DNA of 64,000 bases from Moritella viscosa (GCA_000953735.1 LN554852.1:4847846-4911845); one strand, 5' to 3'; shown: positions 36,441 through 47,162, counted from the stretch's first letter. Notes: a model not told the origin generated them from the sequence alone. Numbers and translations are program-made.

Positions 36441-39290
36441 ATGGATCAAATCATTGTTCGGGGCGCACGCACCCATAACCTTAAAGATATCAATGTTGAA
36501 CTACCTCGTGATAAGCTGATTGTAATCACAGGGTTGTCGGGTTCTGGTAAATCGTCATTAGCATTTGATACGCTTTATGCAGAAGGTCAACGCCGTTATG
36601 TAGAATCGCTTTCTGCTTACGCCCGACAGTTTTTATCTTTGATGGAAAAGCCCGATGTCGATCATATTGAAGGTTTGTCACCAGCGATCTCTATCGAGCA
36701 AAAATCCACATCACATAACCCACGCTCCACAGTCGGTACCATTACCGAAATTTATGATTACTTACGCTTATTATTTGCTCGGGTTGGAGAACCACGCTGT
36801 CCAACCCATAATGCACCTTTAGCGGCACAAACCATTACCCAAATGGTAGATCATGTGTTGGAATTAGAGACCGGGCGTAAACTTATGCTGCTCGCGCCGA
36901 TCGTGAAAGAACGTAAAGGTGAGCATGTTAAAACGCTGGCGGGCTTAGCCAGTCAAGGTTATATACGAGCACGCATCGATGGTGAAGTCTGCGATCTATC
37001 CGATCCGCCAGCTTTAGATCTACATAAAAAGCACACCATTGAAGTTGTCATCGATCGTTTTAAAGTTCGTGATGATCTACAATTACGTCTATCCGAGTCT
37101 TTTGAAACCGCACTAAACTTATCAGGCGGCACCGCTTACATTGTCGATATGGATGAAAGCGATGCAGAACCGATCGTCTTTTCAGCTAACTTTGCTTGCC
37201 CACATTGTGGTTACAGCATGGCAGAGCTTGAACCAAGGATCTTCTCATTCAACAATCCAGCAGGTGCTTGTCATACCTGTGATGGGCTTGGTGTTCAACA
37301 ATACTTTGATCACGATCGTGTTATCATTAATGCTGATCTGAGCCTCTCAGGTGGCGCGATCCGTGGTTGGGATAAACGTAATTTTTATTACTTCCAAATG
37401 CTCAGCTCACTGGCGAAACACTACAAGTTTGATTTGACTAAACCATTTAATTCATTAGCCAGTGAAGTACAAGGTTATATTCTGCAAGGCAGTGGCGAGC
37501 AAGAAATTGAATTTAACTATGTGAATGATCGCGGTGATATCGTCGTTCGCTGCCACGCTTTCGAAGGCATCATTCCGAATATGCAGCGCCGTTACAAAGA
37601 AACCGAATCGAATGCGGTACGTGAAGAACTTGGTAAATACTTAACCACTAAGTCTTGCGAGACCTGTTCAGGTTCTCGTCTACGTCAAGAAGCTCGCCAC
37701 GTTTACATTCAAGAAACCACCTTACCAGAAGTGTCGCATATGGCCATAGGTGAAGCATTCGAATTCTTTTCCAAAATGGCGCTACCAGGTCAAAAAGGCC
37801 AGATAGCCGAAAAGATCCTTAAAGAGATTGGTGATCGTCTTGGCTTCTTAGTCAATGTAGGTCTGAATTATTTAAGCCTAGAGCGCAGCGCCGAAACGCT
37901 ATCTGGCGGTGAAGCACAGCGTATTCGTCTTGCTAGCCAAATTGGTGCTGGTCTGGTTGGCGTGATGTACGTGCTCGATGAACCTTCGATCGGTTTGCAC
38001 CAACGAGATAATGAACGCTTATTACAAACCCTGATCCATCTACGTGATCTTGGCAATACAGTGATAGTGGTTGAACACGATGAAGATGCGATCCGTGCGG
38101 CCGATTATGTCCTAGATATTGGTCCAGGTGCTGGTGTGCATGGTGGCGAGATCGTGGCACGAGGTAACGTGGATGATATCTTGAAAAGTGAAAACTCACT
38201 GACCGCCGATTATCTCAGTGGTCGTAAAGCAATTGAGATCCCAGCGCAACGTACACCATTAACCGACAAATGGGTTCATTTAAAAGGAGCAAGCGGCAAC
38301 AACCTTAAAAATGTTGATTTGTCCGTGCCAGTTGGCGTAATGACCTGTGTAACAGGTGTGTCAGGTTCAGGTAAATCAACCCTCATTAATGATACCTTCT
38401 TTAAGATCGCGCATATTGAATTGAACGGCGCAACGGTGACAGTCCCTTCACCTTACACCTCCATTGAAGGTTTAGATCAGCTTGATAAAGTTGTCGACAT
38501 TGATCAAAGTCCAATCGGCCGAACCCCGCGTTCTAACCCTGCAACTTATACTGGTATTTTCACCGCTATCCGCGAGATCTTTGCCGGAACACAAGAAGCA
38601 CGTTCGCGTGGTTATAAACCAGGTCGATTTAGTTTTAACGTGAAAGGCGGTCGCTGTGAAGCTTGCCAAGGTGATGGTCTAATTAAAGTAGAAATGCACT
38701 TCTTACCTGATGTTTATGTCCCTTGTGACAACTGCAAAAGCCAACGTTATAACCGTGAAACATTAGAAGTCCGCTACAAAGGCAAAAATATTCACGAAGT
38801 ATTAAATATGACCGTCGAAGAAGCGAATACCTTCTTTGCACCAATCCCACCTATCGCACGTAAATTACAAACCTTAATGGATGTAGGTCTGTCTTACATA
38901 CGCCTCGGTCAGTCTGCGACGACGTTATCTGGTGGTGAAGCACAACGCGTGAAACTAGCGAAAGAGTTATCAAAACGCGATACAGGCCAAACTTTGTATA
39001 TCTTAGACGAACCAACGACAGGTTTGCATTTTCATGATATTAAATTACTCATGAAAGTATTACATCGCTTACGCGATCACGGTAATACTATCGTCATTAT
39101 TGAGCATAACCTTGATGTCGTGAAGACAGCAGATTGGGTGATCGATCTCGGTCCAGAAGGTGGCAGCGGCGGTGGTGAGATTCTTGTCGCCGGAACACCG
39201 GAAACCGTATCTGAACATCCAGACAGTCATACTGCACGTTTTCTAAAACCCATGTTAGAACGCGCAAAACAACTGAGTACTTTCAACTAA
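36441..39290 (+). CDS. uvrA: Excinuclease ABC subunit A
   Basis: A 949-residue UvrA, the damage-recognition ATPase of nucleotide excision repair. Two ABC modules are visible: Walker A GLSGSGKS near residue 31 and GVSGSGKS near 640, with LSGGEAQR signatures in each. Zinc-binding CxxC pairs occur near 253-280 (CPHC and CHTC) and 740-766 (CEAC and CDNC). Length fits E. coli UvrA (940). I could find no CTG-N10-CAG LexA box in the 64 bp upstream. The preceding gene belongs to the export locus, so uvrA may be read from an upstream promoter. Confidence 0.98.
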   Translation: MDQIIVRGARTHNLKDINVELPRDKLIVITGLSGSGKSSLAFDTLYAEGQRRYVESLSAYARQFLSLMEKPDVDHIEGLSPAISIEQKSTSHNPRSTVGTITEIYDYLRLLFARVGEPRCPTHNAPLAAQTITQMVDHVLELETGRKLMLLAPIVKERKGEHVKTLAGLASQGYIRARIDGEVCDLSDPPALDLHKKHTIEVVIDRFKVRDDLQLRLSESFETALNLSGGTAYIVDMDESDAEPIVFSANFACPHCGYSMAELEPRIFSFNNPAGACHTCDGLGVQQYFDHDRVIINADLSLSGGAIRGWDKRNFYYFQMLSSLAKHYKFDLTKPFNSLASEVQGYILQGSGEQEIEFNYVNDRGDIVVRCHAFEGIIPNMQRRYKETESNAVREELGKYLTTKSCETCSGSRLRQEARHVYIQETTLPEVSHMAIGEAFEFFSKMALPGQKGQIAEKILKEIGDRLGFLVNVGLNYLSLERSAETLSGGEAQRIRLASQIGAGLVGVMYVLDEPSIGLHQRDNERLLQTLIHLRDLGNTVIVVEHDEDAIRAADYVLDIGPGAGVHGGEIVARGNVDDILKSENSLTADYLSGRKAIEIPAQRTPLTDKWVHLKGASGNNLKNVDLSVPVGVMTCVTGVSGSGKSTLINDTFFKIAHIELNGATVTVPSPYTSIEGLDQLDKVVDIDQSPIGRTPRSNPATYTGIFTAIREIFAGTQEARSRGYKPGRFSFNVKGGRCEACQGDGLIKVEMHFLPDVYVPCDNCKSQRYNRETLEVRYKGKNIHEVLNMTVEEANTFFAPIPPIARKLQTLMDVGLSYIRLGQSATTLSGGEAQRVKLAKELSKRDTGQTLYILDEPTTGLHFHDIKLLMKVLHRLRDHGNTIVIIEHNLDVVKTADWVIDLGPEGGSGGGEILVAGTPETVSEHPDSHTARFLKPMLERAKQLSTFN

Positions 39291-39318
39291 CAGAATAATA
39301 TCAACAAAGAGTCATAGT

Positions 39319-41028
39319 ATGAATCTAACAACATTGAAAAAAGGATTTTTCATTACGTTCGCCGTGTATATGTTGATCGGGATGCATTATTTTCAACATA
39401 ACGGCGGCGGTTCAGGACTGCACTTGCCTTTTAATGCGATTGGTTGGATGTTTATTTCAACCTTAATCGGCATTGGTTTGTGGCAAGCGACATTACAAGC
39501 GAAACTGGTTTACTCCCAAATGAGCTTACTGTTTATCGCTGCCACGCTAGTCATGCTACTACCGGTATTATATGCCGACCCTATCGTTGCTGGTCTCAGT
39601 TATACCCGCTTATTTGGTTTAGTCGGTGGTTTACTGTTTTTTGTTGCTCTGCAGCAATTACAGCTTGCTCAGCAACAACGCCTGACGCTATTATATTTAA
39701 TTTTAGGCGCCGTATTTATCGAGGCACTGTTTAGTCTCGTCCAATACTATTTGCTACCGGTTAATAATACCCTTGGTTATCATAAAAGCGCCAATCGTCC
39801 CTATGGTATTTTTCAACAACCCAATGTCTCTGCTTCATTTTTAACAACAGGTATTGCCCTCGCTTTATACCTGCTGACACAAACTAAATTGGATGAAAAA
39901 AAGAAACGTCTATTTTGCTATATCACCACTTTCATGGCCATTATTCCCGTTGTATTGCTGCAATCTCGAACTGGTTACCTATCATTATTAATTGCACCGG
40001 CGCTCATGTTACCTTGGGTGTGGCAACAATTACGGGAGTCTGAACAATCAGAAAGTCTGTTAATTTGGTTAGTTTGTAGTGTTATCGCTGTTGCCATTGG
40101 TGCTTACTCGTTAGAAACCGCAAACAAAGTAGCGCGTTCTGCAGCCGCGCTAACAGATCCAGGCGCACGCGTGCCTATCTATCTACATGGGTTAGCTATG
40201 TGGTTAGAGAAACCTTTCCTCGGTTGGGGTTACGGTAGCTTTGAAGTCGCGTATCTCAATTCGTACAGCCAAGCACTGAGCCAAGGGCTGGCATTACCTG
40301 GATCACCAGAAAATCTTGACCACCCACATAATGAATTATTATATTGGGGTATCGAAGGTGGCCTTGTTGCATTAGCTGGGATCGCGTTATTAATGATTGG
40401 TTTCTTACGTATTATCGTCAAGCAGCCATTATGGCAAGCGATGGCGTTATTAGGACTGGTATTTCCATTGGTTTTACATAGCCAGACAGAATATCCGTTT
40501 TATCATGCCGTCGTGCATTGGGTGGTATTCTTAACCTTGGTTTGGTATATCTGCAGTCGTTATAGCAATACCAAAACAATCAAATTTAGTTACACCTTTT
40601 TATTGCGTACCTTAGCATTATTTATCCCCTTAGTTACGGGGTTATTTATGCTAACGACATTGCATACGAATAAATTGTTAACCCAATATGAGCGCAGTGA
40701 TCGCAGTAATATAACGCCACTGACAAAAGTCGTCAATCCAGTCGCTTGGATCACACGATTAGAGTTCAACACTATGATGTATCGCTTGCAAATCGCGATA
40801 TACAATAACGATATAGCAGAGCTGAATCACTATATGGATTGGGCTGCAGAGATTTCACAAAAAACACCAAGAGCAAATATTTATATTAATTGGAGTCGCG
40901 CCTTAGCAAAATTAGGTAAAAAAGAAGAATCAGCGATACTGTTAAAACAGACTGTACTTCTCTACCCAACGAATAAATTAGTGCAAAAATTTGCCGCGAG
41001 TCAAGCTAACACTACTCAGCCTCAGTAA
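39319..41028 (+). CDS. pglL: PglL/WaaL-type O-oligosaccharyltransferase
   Basis: A 569-residue polytopic membrane protein with about eleven hydrophobic segments. It has the Wzy_C region (about 160-370) and a C-terminal soluble tail of about 110 residues. The large periplasmic loop holds LDHPHNELLYWGIEGG, with the His common to O-antigen ligases and pilin O-OTases; the RTGYLSLL segment is the other landmark. PglL enzymes transfer lipid-linked glycans onto Ser/Thr of pilins. It follows uvrA by 28 bp; the V. cholerae PglL homologue is, from memory, also next to uvrA. Whether the acceptor here is a protein or lipid A-core cannot be decided from sequence alone. Confidence 0.82.
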   Translation: MNLTTLKKGFFITFAVYMLIGMHYFQHNGGGSGLHLPFNAIGWMFISTLIGIGLWQATLQAKLVYSQMSLLFIAATLVMLLPVLYADPIVAGLSYTRLFGLVGGLLFFVALQQLQLAQQQRLTLLYLILGAVFIEALFSLVQYYLLPVNNTLGYHKSANRPYGIFQQPNVSASFLTTGIALALYLLTQTKLDEKKKRLFCYITTFMAIIPVVLLQSRTGYLSLLIAPALMLPWVWQQLRESEQSESLLIWLVCSVIAVAIGAYSLETANKVARSAAALTDPGARVPIYLHGLAMWLEKPFLGWGYGSFEVAYLNSYSQALSQGLALPGSPENLDHPHNELLYWGIEGGLVALAGIALLMIGFLRIIVKQPLWQAMALLGLVFPLVLHSQTEYPFYHAVVHWVVFLTLVWYICSRYSNTKTIKFSYTFLLRTLALFIPLVTGLFMLTTLHTNKLLTQYERSDRSNITPLTKVVNPVAWITRLEFNTMMYRLQIAIYNNDIAELNHYMDWAAEISQKTPRANIYINWSRALAKLGKKEESAILLKQTVLLYPTNKLVQKFAASQANTTQPQ

Positions 41029-41065
41029 GTACTCGCCTGAAAATTATAAAGCGACAGTTAAAACG

Positions 41066-41105
41066 AAAAAGCCACATTCTATAAATTATAGAATGTGGCT
41101 TTTTC
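41066..41105. terminator. Bidirectional terminator between pglL and the aminotransferase
   Basis: A 13-bp perfect stem (41071-41083 with 41087-41099) with a 3-base loop is flanked by A-run and T-run on both sides. It can serve the convergent genes on either strand. Confidence 0.93.
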
Positions 41106-41156
41106 GTGGTAATACGATGAGTTGGATGAACTAAATCAACCTAATTTAAGATACTT

Positions 41157-42275
41157 TTAATTTAAGGTTTCTTCTAACGCACGTAAACACAATGCAACAT
41201 TTTCAGCACGCGCCGCATAACCCATTAGACCAATACGCCATGCTTTACCTGCGAATGCGCCCAGACCGGCACCAATTTCAAGGTTATAGGTTTGTAATAA
41301 TTGGTTACGTACAGCTGCATCATCAACCCCCTCAGGAATCACGACCGTATTTAGCTGTGGTAAACGACATGCTTCATCAACAATAAACTCAATGCCCATT
41401 TTCTCTAAACCAGCACGTAATGCTAAGTGTTGCTTTGCATGACGTTCCCATGCGTTCTCTAGGCCTTCAGTTTGTAATTGCACTAATGATTCATGTAATG
41501 CATATAAAGTATTTACTGGCGCAGTATGGTGATAAGTACGTTTACCTTCACCTGACCAATAGCTCATCACGAGTGTTTGATCTAAGAACCAACTTTGCAC
41601 TGGCACAGTACGGTTTTGAATTCTTTCTACGGCTGCAGGGCTGAAGCTCACCGGAGAGATACCCGGAACACAAGATAAGCACTTCTGAGTACCAGAATAA
41701 ATTGCATCAATGCCCCAATCATCTACATACAATGGCACGCCACCGAGTGACGTCACCGCATCAACAATCGACAAGCAACCGTGTTGTCTTGCTAGTGCAC
41801 AAAGAGTCTTGGCATCAGAAAGAACACCTGTTGATGTTTCAGCATGTACAAATGCGACGATTTTAGCATCGGGGTGGGCTTTTAACGCCGCTTCAAGTTT
41901 TTCTGGATCAACAGGTTTGCCCCATTCATCTTCTACTTTAACCAGTACGCCACCAGAGCGTGTTACGTTTTCAGCCATGCGGCCACCAAACACACCATTG
42001 ATACATACAATGACTTTGTCACCAGGCTCAATCAAATTCACAAAGCAAGTTTCCATACCTGCAGAACCAGGAGCAGAAACCGCCATAGTACAAGGATTCT
42101 TGGTTTGAAATGCATACTGCAGCAATTCTTTTACTTCATCCATCATTTTTACAAATGTCGGGTCAAGATGACCAACGGTTGGACGACTTAATGCTTGTAA
42201 TACGTTCGGATAAACATCTGAAGGACCAGGTCCCATCAAAGTACGTTGTGGTGGGTAAAAAGAGGTAATGCTCAT
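41157..42275 (-). CDS. Class V aminotransferase (alanine-glyoxylate / serine-pyruvate type)
   Basis: A 372-residue PLP enzyme of the AGXT-like family. The N-terminal LMGPGPSDVYPNVL is typical. The PLP-binding lysine is Lys198 in SGTQKCLS, with Asp172 (IVDAVTS) to hold the pyridine nitrogen. Family members interconvert alanine or serine with glyoxylate or pyruvate; substrate choice here is not resolved. It is monocistronic, ending at a strong terminator. The 195 bp upstream contain an inverted repeat GCAGTGT/ACACTGC (42315-42337) and repeated TTGCAAAC/ATGCAAAC words near 42412-42436 that may be operators. Confidence 0.88.
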   Translation of the reverse strand: MSITSFYPPQRTLMGPGPSDVYPNVLQALSRPTVGHLDPTFVKMMDEVKELLQYAFQTKNPCTMAVSAPGSAGMETCFVNLIEPGDKVIVCINGVFGGRMAENVTRSGGVLVKVEDEWGKPVDPEKLEAALKAHPDAKIVAFVHAETSTGVLSDAKTLCALARQHGCLSIVDAVTSLGGVPLYVDDWGIDAIYSGTQKCLSCVPGISPVSFSPAAVERIQNRTVPVQSWFLDQTLVMSYWSGEGKRTYHHTAPVNTLYALHESLVQLQTEGLENAWERHAKQHLALRAGLEKMGIEFIVDEACRLPQLNTVVIPEGVDDAAVRNQLLQTYNLEIGAGLGAFAGKAWRIGLMGYAARAENVALCLRALEETLN

Positions 42276-42470
42276 TCATTTTCCTTGTCATATTGTGAGA
42301 ACCAGTAATCAGAAGCAGTGTACCTAAGTGACACTGCCTTTGTCCTACGTTATAAACTATCTGTTAAGCTTACTTAGGTATTAAGATAGATTAATTTACC
42401 ATTGCAACGACGTATTGCAAACAATAATGCAAACTTTTGTTTACAATAATTTCACAGCGATAGTGATCGA

Positions 42471-43070
42471 TTAGCTTACTTTCGCAAGATAATCAGCGAT
42501 ACCATCCAGTAACATCTGTACCGATATCATCACCAATAACATTCCCATCAGTCGCTCAACTGCAGCCAACCCTTTCTCGCCGAGAATACGATTAAACCCT
42601 TCATAGAACATTAAAATAAAGGCACTTAGCCCCCAAGCAATAAGTAAAGCAGCAGACCATTCAAACATTTTATCAGGGTCTTGATGGGCTAATAATAACA
42701 ACGCAGCAAGGATTGAGGGTCCCGCTAATAACGGGATCGCCATTGGCACAATAAACGGCTCTTCACCTGCGGCGAGGCCCGTTAACCCACCTTCAGTCGG
42801 GAAGATCATCTTAATTGCGATCAAGAACAGGATAATACCACCGGCGATACTCACCGCTTCTTGTTTTAGACTTAAAAAACCAAGGATCCTTTCACCTAAG
42901 AATAAGAATAACAGCATCACAAACAGTGCAATTAATAATTCTCGTATCATGACAGCACGTCGACGTTTCTTATCTATATGTTTTAAAATAGACAAAAATA
43001 TCGGTAAATTACCTAACGGATCCATGATCAAAAATAGCATCACCGCTGCCGAGATTATTTCCATTTGCAT
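42471..43070 (-). CDS. yhgN: MarC/YhgN-family inner membrane protein
   Basis: A 199-residue protein with six hydrophobic segments. The sequence follows E. coli YhgN closely (MDPLGNLPIF, KRRRA, RELLIAL, AIKMIFP, GEEPFIVP and ERLMG are all present). The family was once linked to multiple antibiotic resistance but is now treated as of unknown function. It is probably monocistronic. Confidence 0.92.
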   Translation of the reverse strand: MQMEIISAAVMLFLIMDPLGNLPIFLSILKHIDKKRRRAVMIRELLIALFVMLLFLFLGERILGFLSLKQEAVSIAGGIILFLIAIKMIFPTEGGLTGLAAGEEPFIVPMAIPLLAGPSILAALLLLAHQDPDKMFEWSAALLIAWGLSAFILMFYEGFNRILGEKGLAAVERLMGMLLVMISVQMLLDGIADYLAKVS

Positions 43071-43226
43071 TAAATTTAACTCCCTAAATCATCCAATTAG
43101 CCGAATGTAATTGCTAAACTCAATATACCAGAGAGATTATAGATATAAAGTATTTAATTAGCAGATAATAATAAATAAGAGGACGATTAAAATAGTGATT
43201 AAAACTAACACTAAACAGGTATAACA

Positions 43227-43325
43227 ATGGGTTTTAGCATGTTCAATTATCGTATTAAAGACAAAGAAGAATCAAACGAACCGGGCAGTAAGAATTATTC
43301 ACTGCAACTCAGTAAGCAGCAGTGA
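43227..43325 (+). CDS. Possible 32-residue small protein
   Basis: A short ORF from ATG at 43227 to TGA at 43323 in the gap between yhgN and the DUF4202-like gene. The product is hydrophilic and highly charged after a short MGFSMFNYR start, with no membrane segment. A weak AGG lies 9 bases upstream. No homologue is recognised, and coding status is uncertain. Apart from this, the 284-bp gap (43071-43354) shows nothing I can name. Confidence 0.3.
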   Translation: MGFSMFNYRIKDKEESNEPGSKNYSLQLSKQQ

Positions 43326-43354
43326 ATTTGCAGTATTAAATCTAGCGAAAAATA

Positions 43355-43939
43355 TTAACCGAGCGCTTTAGCCAATAAAGCTTGTTGATCAAGTGTAAAC
43401 GGTAATTTTAGTGCCGCTTCATGGCCTTTTTCAGACATTTTAGCCCAAGTCTTTTGCACAATAACAATCAACTTTTCGGGTGTGTGCTTTTCTGAAAATG
43501 CAGTAAAATAATATTTTAAAAAGACTAAACAAATAACATCTTCTAGCGCTTGTACTTGTGGATCTCGTTTTAATTTTTCTTTGCGTAGCATGCGACCAAT
43601 AGACTGAACTTCATCTTGAGCACAACCTACCTTTTCTGCAATTGCCATTGCTTCTTCGGCGTGTAAACGGCCTAATGACTGACGCCATTGATTGTAACCT
43701 TCCCGCCCAAGTGGATGCTCACTACGCGGAATACTCCAACGCTTAATATGTTGTGCACGTGCAGCGATCTGTAATGCAGTAGATGCTTCAGGCATAAACT
43801 CAGCCAAACACTCACTCATGCGCACACCGTATAACCATTCTTTTGGCTGTGCTATTCCATCTACAGTTTCACTGACTGGATCACACTGATTTATTTCATC
43901 AATTAATTGTATTGCTTGCTGTATCCGTTGCTCTGACAT
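43355..43939 (-). CDS. DUF4202 domain protein
   Basis: A 194-residue, mostly helical cytoplasmic protein. The sequence pattern AARAQHIKRWSIPRSE, then YNQWRQ and HAE, followed by CLVFLKYYF, matches my memory of the DUF4202 family, which resembles HD-type helical folds. No biochemical role is known. A good AGGA lies upstream of the ATG. It stands alone between yhgN and an unknown acidic protein gene. Confidence 0.7.
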   Translation of the reverse strand: MSEQRIQQAIQLIDEINQCDPVSETVDGIAQPKEWLYGVRMSECLAEFMPEASTALQIAARAQHIKRWSIPRSEHPLGREGYNQWRQSLGRLHAEEAMAIAEKVGCAQDEVQSIGRMLRKEKLKRDPQVQALEDVICLVFLKYYFTAFSEKHTPEKLIVIVQKTWAKMSEKGHEAALKLPFTLDQQALLAKALG

Positions 43940-44024
43940 GACATCCTCGTTATTAGTATGGTTATAAAACCCATACTAGCAAAGCACACTGAAAGTTACC
44001 TATAATCTCACAATAAATATAAGA

Positions 44025-44747
44025 TTATTCTTGCTGATCGATCTGAGATGGTGGTTTAGGCTCTATATTTTCACCATAAAAATATCCAACAACAGCGCCT
44101 GCTAATTTGGATTTTGCCGATACAGACCCCGTTGCTACGTCCATGTCGTCATCAAAAGAAGAACCGAAAAGATCATCTAATGCGACAACGTGAGAATGCA
44201 CATTTTCACCTTTTAATACACCTGTTACATCGGGCAGTTGTGCCGCTAGCACTTTCACTTCATCAAGTTGCTTTAACCGTAATAGATCAGCCAACGCCGT
44301 TTTTATAATGTGATTTATTTCGGCAAGTTGTTGACGATCGCCAACCATGAGCGCTGATTTAGCTAAGATCGCCTGTCGTAACAACAAAACTTCAGCAATA
44401 ATCGTTTCAGGGGGATCCGCCATATCAATCGACAATACGATACTTGAAGCATTATCCACTGGCGTTTCATCTTCGCGAGTAACATGCTCGAGCACCACGT
44501 CCTCGTCATCATCTAGCGTCAATCCCGATGGATCTCGGGCTTGTTTTTTCTTGCTATCAGGATCATTTTTCTTCGGGTTATAATTAATAAGGTCTTTGTC
44601 TGTGGTGCTGTCACTTGTTGAAGCTGATGCACTATCTGGTGTGACCGCAGGCGTGATCTCACGCTTTTCGGCATCACGCTCAACCGCAGCTGTGGTTGGA
44701 TTTAACGCATTGGGAATGCCCGTAGGAGGGGGGATAACTAATACCAT
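44025..44747 (-). CDS. Acidic hypothetical protein
   Basis: A 240-residue protein I do not recognise. The first 105 residues are low-complexity and disordered-looking, with runs of Pro, Ser, Thr, Asp and a KKNDPDSKKK stretch. Residues 108-165 look helical (EVLLLRQAILAKSALMVGDRQQLAEINHIIKTAL). A short acidic patch follows (FGSSFDDDMD), and the end is a KLAGAVVGYFYGENIEPKPP segment. No signal peptide or membrane helix is present. Codon use looks like that of the neighbours. Confidence 0.65.
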   Translation of the reverse strand: MVLVIPPPTGIPNALNPTTAAVERDAEKREITPAVTPDSASASTSDSTTDKDLINYNPKKNDPDSKKKQARDPSGLTLDDDEDVVLEHVTREDETPVDNASSIVLSIDMADPPETIIAEVLLLRQAILAKSALMVGDRQQLAEINHIIKTALADLLRLKQLDEVKVLAAQLPDVTGVLKGENVHSHVVALDDLFGSSFDDDMDVATGSVSAKSKLAGAVVGYFYGENIEPKPPSQIDQQE

Positions 44748-44893
44748 ATACTAGCGTTCCCCTTCGCAATATTCATACAATGCAGATAACTAATCGTAAC
44801 GTGTAACTGTATGAACATATCTTTCCCTCATTATCATAAATAACGGCTCAGCAGCACATCAAAAATAATAACATGAGTGACTGCTAATTGAGT

Positions 44894-45730
44894 TTATAAC
44901 GAATTGTTAATAAATGCCTCCAGTTTATTAACAAAAAGTGTCGGTTCTGAAATAAAAGGCGCATGAGAAGAAGCTTTAAATATAATGCTCGGTGATTGCG
45001 GTAGATAACTATCTATCCATGCGACAGTCGCTTGTGGTACCAGTGAATCTAACCGACCATAACAACGATAAAATGGCATTGATAATGAAGCTAACTGTGC
45101 GCGTAAATCCACAGTCTCTAATAATCGTAAACCGTTACTTAATGCTTGTTCATGCGGTTGTGGACGCGCAGCTAATAAAGACTTTAATTGTTTAATGTCT
45201 TGTTTAGCCGTTTCACTGCCCATCGCTTGAATGGCTAAAAAACGATTAATAGTTTGTGATAAATTTTGTTTTAACTGTTGTTGGAATTGCGCTAATACTT
45301 TTTCAGCAATGCCAGGCCAAGCAGCTGATTCATCCATTTGTGATGTAGCCATAAATTTAGGTGAACTGGCGACGGTAACCAATACAGAAACTCGCTGGGG
45401 GTGTGCTAGCGCAAAATGGGTAGCACAAAGCCCACCTAACGACCACCCCAACCAAACTGCATTGTCAGGTACCACTTTAACTAATGCATCAGTAATATCA
45501 GCCAGCGACTGACTTGCAACATGACTATCATGACTAAAACCAAAACCAGGTAGATCAACTAAATGTAATCGATAGTGCGCTGATAGTAACGGAACAATAG
45601 ATTGCCAACACGCACTATTTAATCCCCAACCATGTAATAACACTAAGTCTGGGCCGTCACCGACAATATCGACATGTAACTCTGTGTTACGACTTACACT
45701 TTTAATTTTTGTGGCGAAGACTTTTGGCAT
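44894..45730 (-). CDS. bioH: Pimeloyl-ACP methyl ester carboxylesterase BioH
   Basis: A 278-residue alpha/beta hydrolase. The nucleophile motif GWSLGG places Ser97; Asp228 (GRLDSL) and His256 (SSHAPF) complete the triad. The LLHGWGLN oxyanion segment (31-38) is typical of BioH, which frees pimeloyl-ACP from its methyl ester to start biotin ring assembly. The protein is about 20 residues longer than E. coli BioH at its N terminus, so a later start is possible. It is divergent from comF, as in E. coli and Vibrio. Confidence 0.93.
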   Translation of the reverse strand: MPKVFATKIKSVSRNTELHVDIVGDGPDLVLLHGWGLNSACWQSIVPLLSAHYRLHLVDLPGFGFSHDSHVASQSLADITDALVKVVPDNAVWLGWSLGGLCATHFALAHPQRVSVLVTVASSPKFMATSQMDESAAWPGIAEKVLAQFQQQLKQNLSQTINRFLAIQAMGSETAKQDIKQLKSLLAARPQPHEQALSNGLRLLETVDLRAQLASLSMPFYRCYGRLDSLVPQATVAWIDSYLPQSPSIIFKASSHAPFISEPTLFVNKLEAFINNSL

Positions 45731-45795
45731 ATTACCCTACACTTGACGAATTATTTAGCTATGAGGATATACTAATCAAACGAGTAGATATAGCC

Positions 45796-46512
45796 ATGAT
45801 CCGCAAACTCAGCATGACACTATTACAACCTCGTTGTTACTTATGTGATATGCCCATCGATAATCTACAACCTTTTCTGTGTTTATTATGTCAGCAGGAA
45901 TTACCCTATTTATCGGCATTAAGCTGCTATCGTTGTGCACTTCCACTAACTACATATCAACAAGGTCTATGTCATGAGTGCATAAACCAAGAACCGACTT
46001 GGCAAAGGTTAATTACCTGTATGATTTATACTTTAGAATGCCAGTACTTAATTAAACAATACAAATTTTCGCAACAACCACAACTACACTTGTTGTTTTC
46101 ACAGCTGTTGAGTCGCAGCGTCAGTAACAACATCATCCAACATAATTACAGTTTACCTGAGGCTTTAGTATCTATCCCTTTACATAAAAAACGCCTAGTA
46201 AAACGAGGTTATAACCAAGCCCAGCTACTTGCTCAAGACCTTGCAAAACAGCTGCAAATACCGCTAATTTCAGAAAAAGAATTTATTCGCGCTAAAAACA
46301 CTAAAGCACAAGCCCAACAAACAGCCGCTGAACGTAGCAACAATATGCACAATGCATTTCAAGTCACCCAACCTATTACCACTAAGCATATTGCCATTAT
46401 TGATGATGTAGTCACCACGGGTGAAACAATGAAAGCAGCTTGCCAGGCTTTATTTACAGCAGGGGTAGAACGTATCGATATATGGTGTATTGCTAGAACA
46501 TTAGCGGATTAG
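45796..46512 (+). CDS. comF: ComF-family phosphoribosyltransferase-like protein
   Basis: A 238-residue ComF/GntX protein with start assigned to the ATG at 45796 (MIRKLS). The frame is open further back to 45709, but that would overlap the bioH start. Two zinc-type CxxC pairs (CYLC and CLLC; then CYRC and CHEC) form the N-terminal ribbon. The C-terminal PRTase domain has the PRPP loop IAIIDDVVTTGETM. ComF is needed for DNA uptake in naturally transformable species; GntX has a role in gluconate use. The role here is inferred from family. Confidence 0.9.
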   Translation: MIRKLSMTLLQPRCYLCDMPIDNLQPFLCLLCQQELPYLSALSCYRCALPLTTYQQGLCHECINQEPTWQRLITCMIYTLECQYLIKQYKFSQQPQLHLLFSQLLSRSVSNNIIQHNYSLPEALVSIPLHKKRLVKRGYNQAQLLAQDLAKQLQIPLISEKEFIRAKNTKAQAQQTAAERSNNMHNAFQVTQPITTKHIAIIDDVVTTGETMKAACQALFTAGVERIDIWCIARTLAD

Positions 46513-46583
46513 TGGTTTATCATCTTAAATAGCGTTACAATTAAAGACAGAGTAAATTAGTCAGGTATGACAAAGAGGGCACC

Positions 46584-47162
46584 ATGATAACAATTACTGA
46601 AGCGGCACAAACTCATTTTGTAAAATTACTTAGCAACCAAAAAGACGGCACTAACATTCGCGTATTCGTCGTTAATCCAGGCACAGCAAATGCAGAGTGT
46701 GGCGTATCATATTGTCCACCTGAAGCAATTGAAAGTTCTGATATTGTATTACCATACAGTGGTTTTGATGCGTTAATTGATGACATGAGCAAACCATTCC
46801 TAACCGATGCTTATATCGATTTTGTAACGGATAAAATGGGCTCTCAATTAACACTTAAAGCGCCCAACGCAAAAATAAGAGCTGTTGCAGATGATGCACC
46901 ACTTGCAGAACGCGTTGACTATGTAATCCAAACTGAAGTTAACCCACAACTTGCAGGACATGGTGGTAACGTGGTATTGACTGAAATCACTGATGATGGC
47001 ATTGCTATCTTACAATTTGGTGGTGGTTGTAATGGTTGTAGCCAAGTAGACTTTACGTTAAAAGAAGGGATAGAAAAACAATTACTAGAATTGTTCCCAG
47101 AAGAACTAACGGCTGTTAAAGATGCAACAGAACACCAAGCCGGTGAGCACTCTTACTACTAA
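46584..47162 (+). CDS. nfuA: Fe/S biogenesis protein NfuA
   Basis: A 192-residue protein with an N-terminal degenerate A-type domain (about 1-95) and a C-terminal Nfu domain (about 108-185). The cluster ligands are Cys149 and Cys152 in GGGCNGCSQ. Two such chains hold one [4Fe-4S] cluster and pass it to targets under oxidative stress or iron shortage. It is 71 bp after comF, the usual order in gammaproteobacteria. Confidence 0.97.
   Translation: MITITEAAQTHFVKLLSNQKDGTNIRVFVVNPGTANAECGVSYCPPEAIESSDIVLPYSGFDALIDDMSKPFLTDAYIDFVTDKMGSQLTLKAPNAKIRAVADDAPLAERVDYVIQTEVNPQLAGHGGNVVLTEITDDGIAILQFGGGCNGCSQVDFTLKEGIEKQLLELFPEELTAVKDATEHQAGEHSYY

Noticed and set aside
42405-42450. Repeated TTGCAAAC-like words as a defined operator
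   Set aside because: The words are short and irregularly spaced and match no regulator I can name; mentioned only within the aminotransferase entry.
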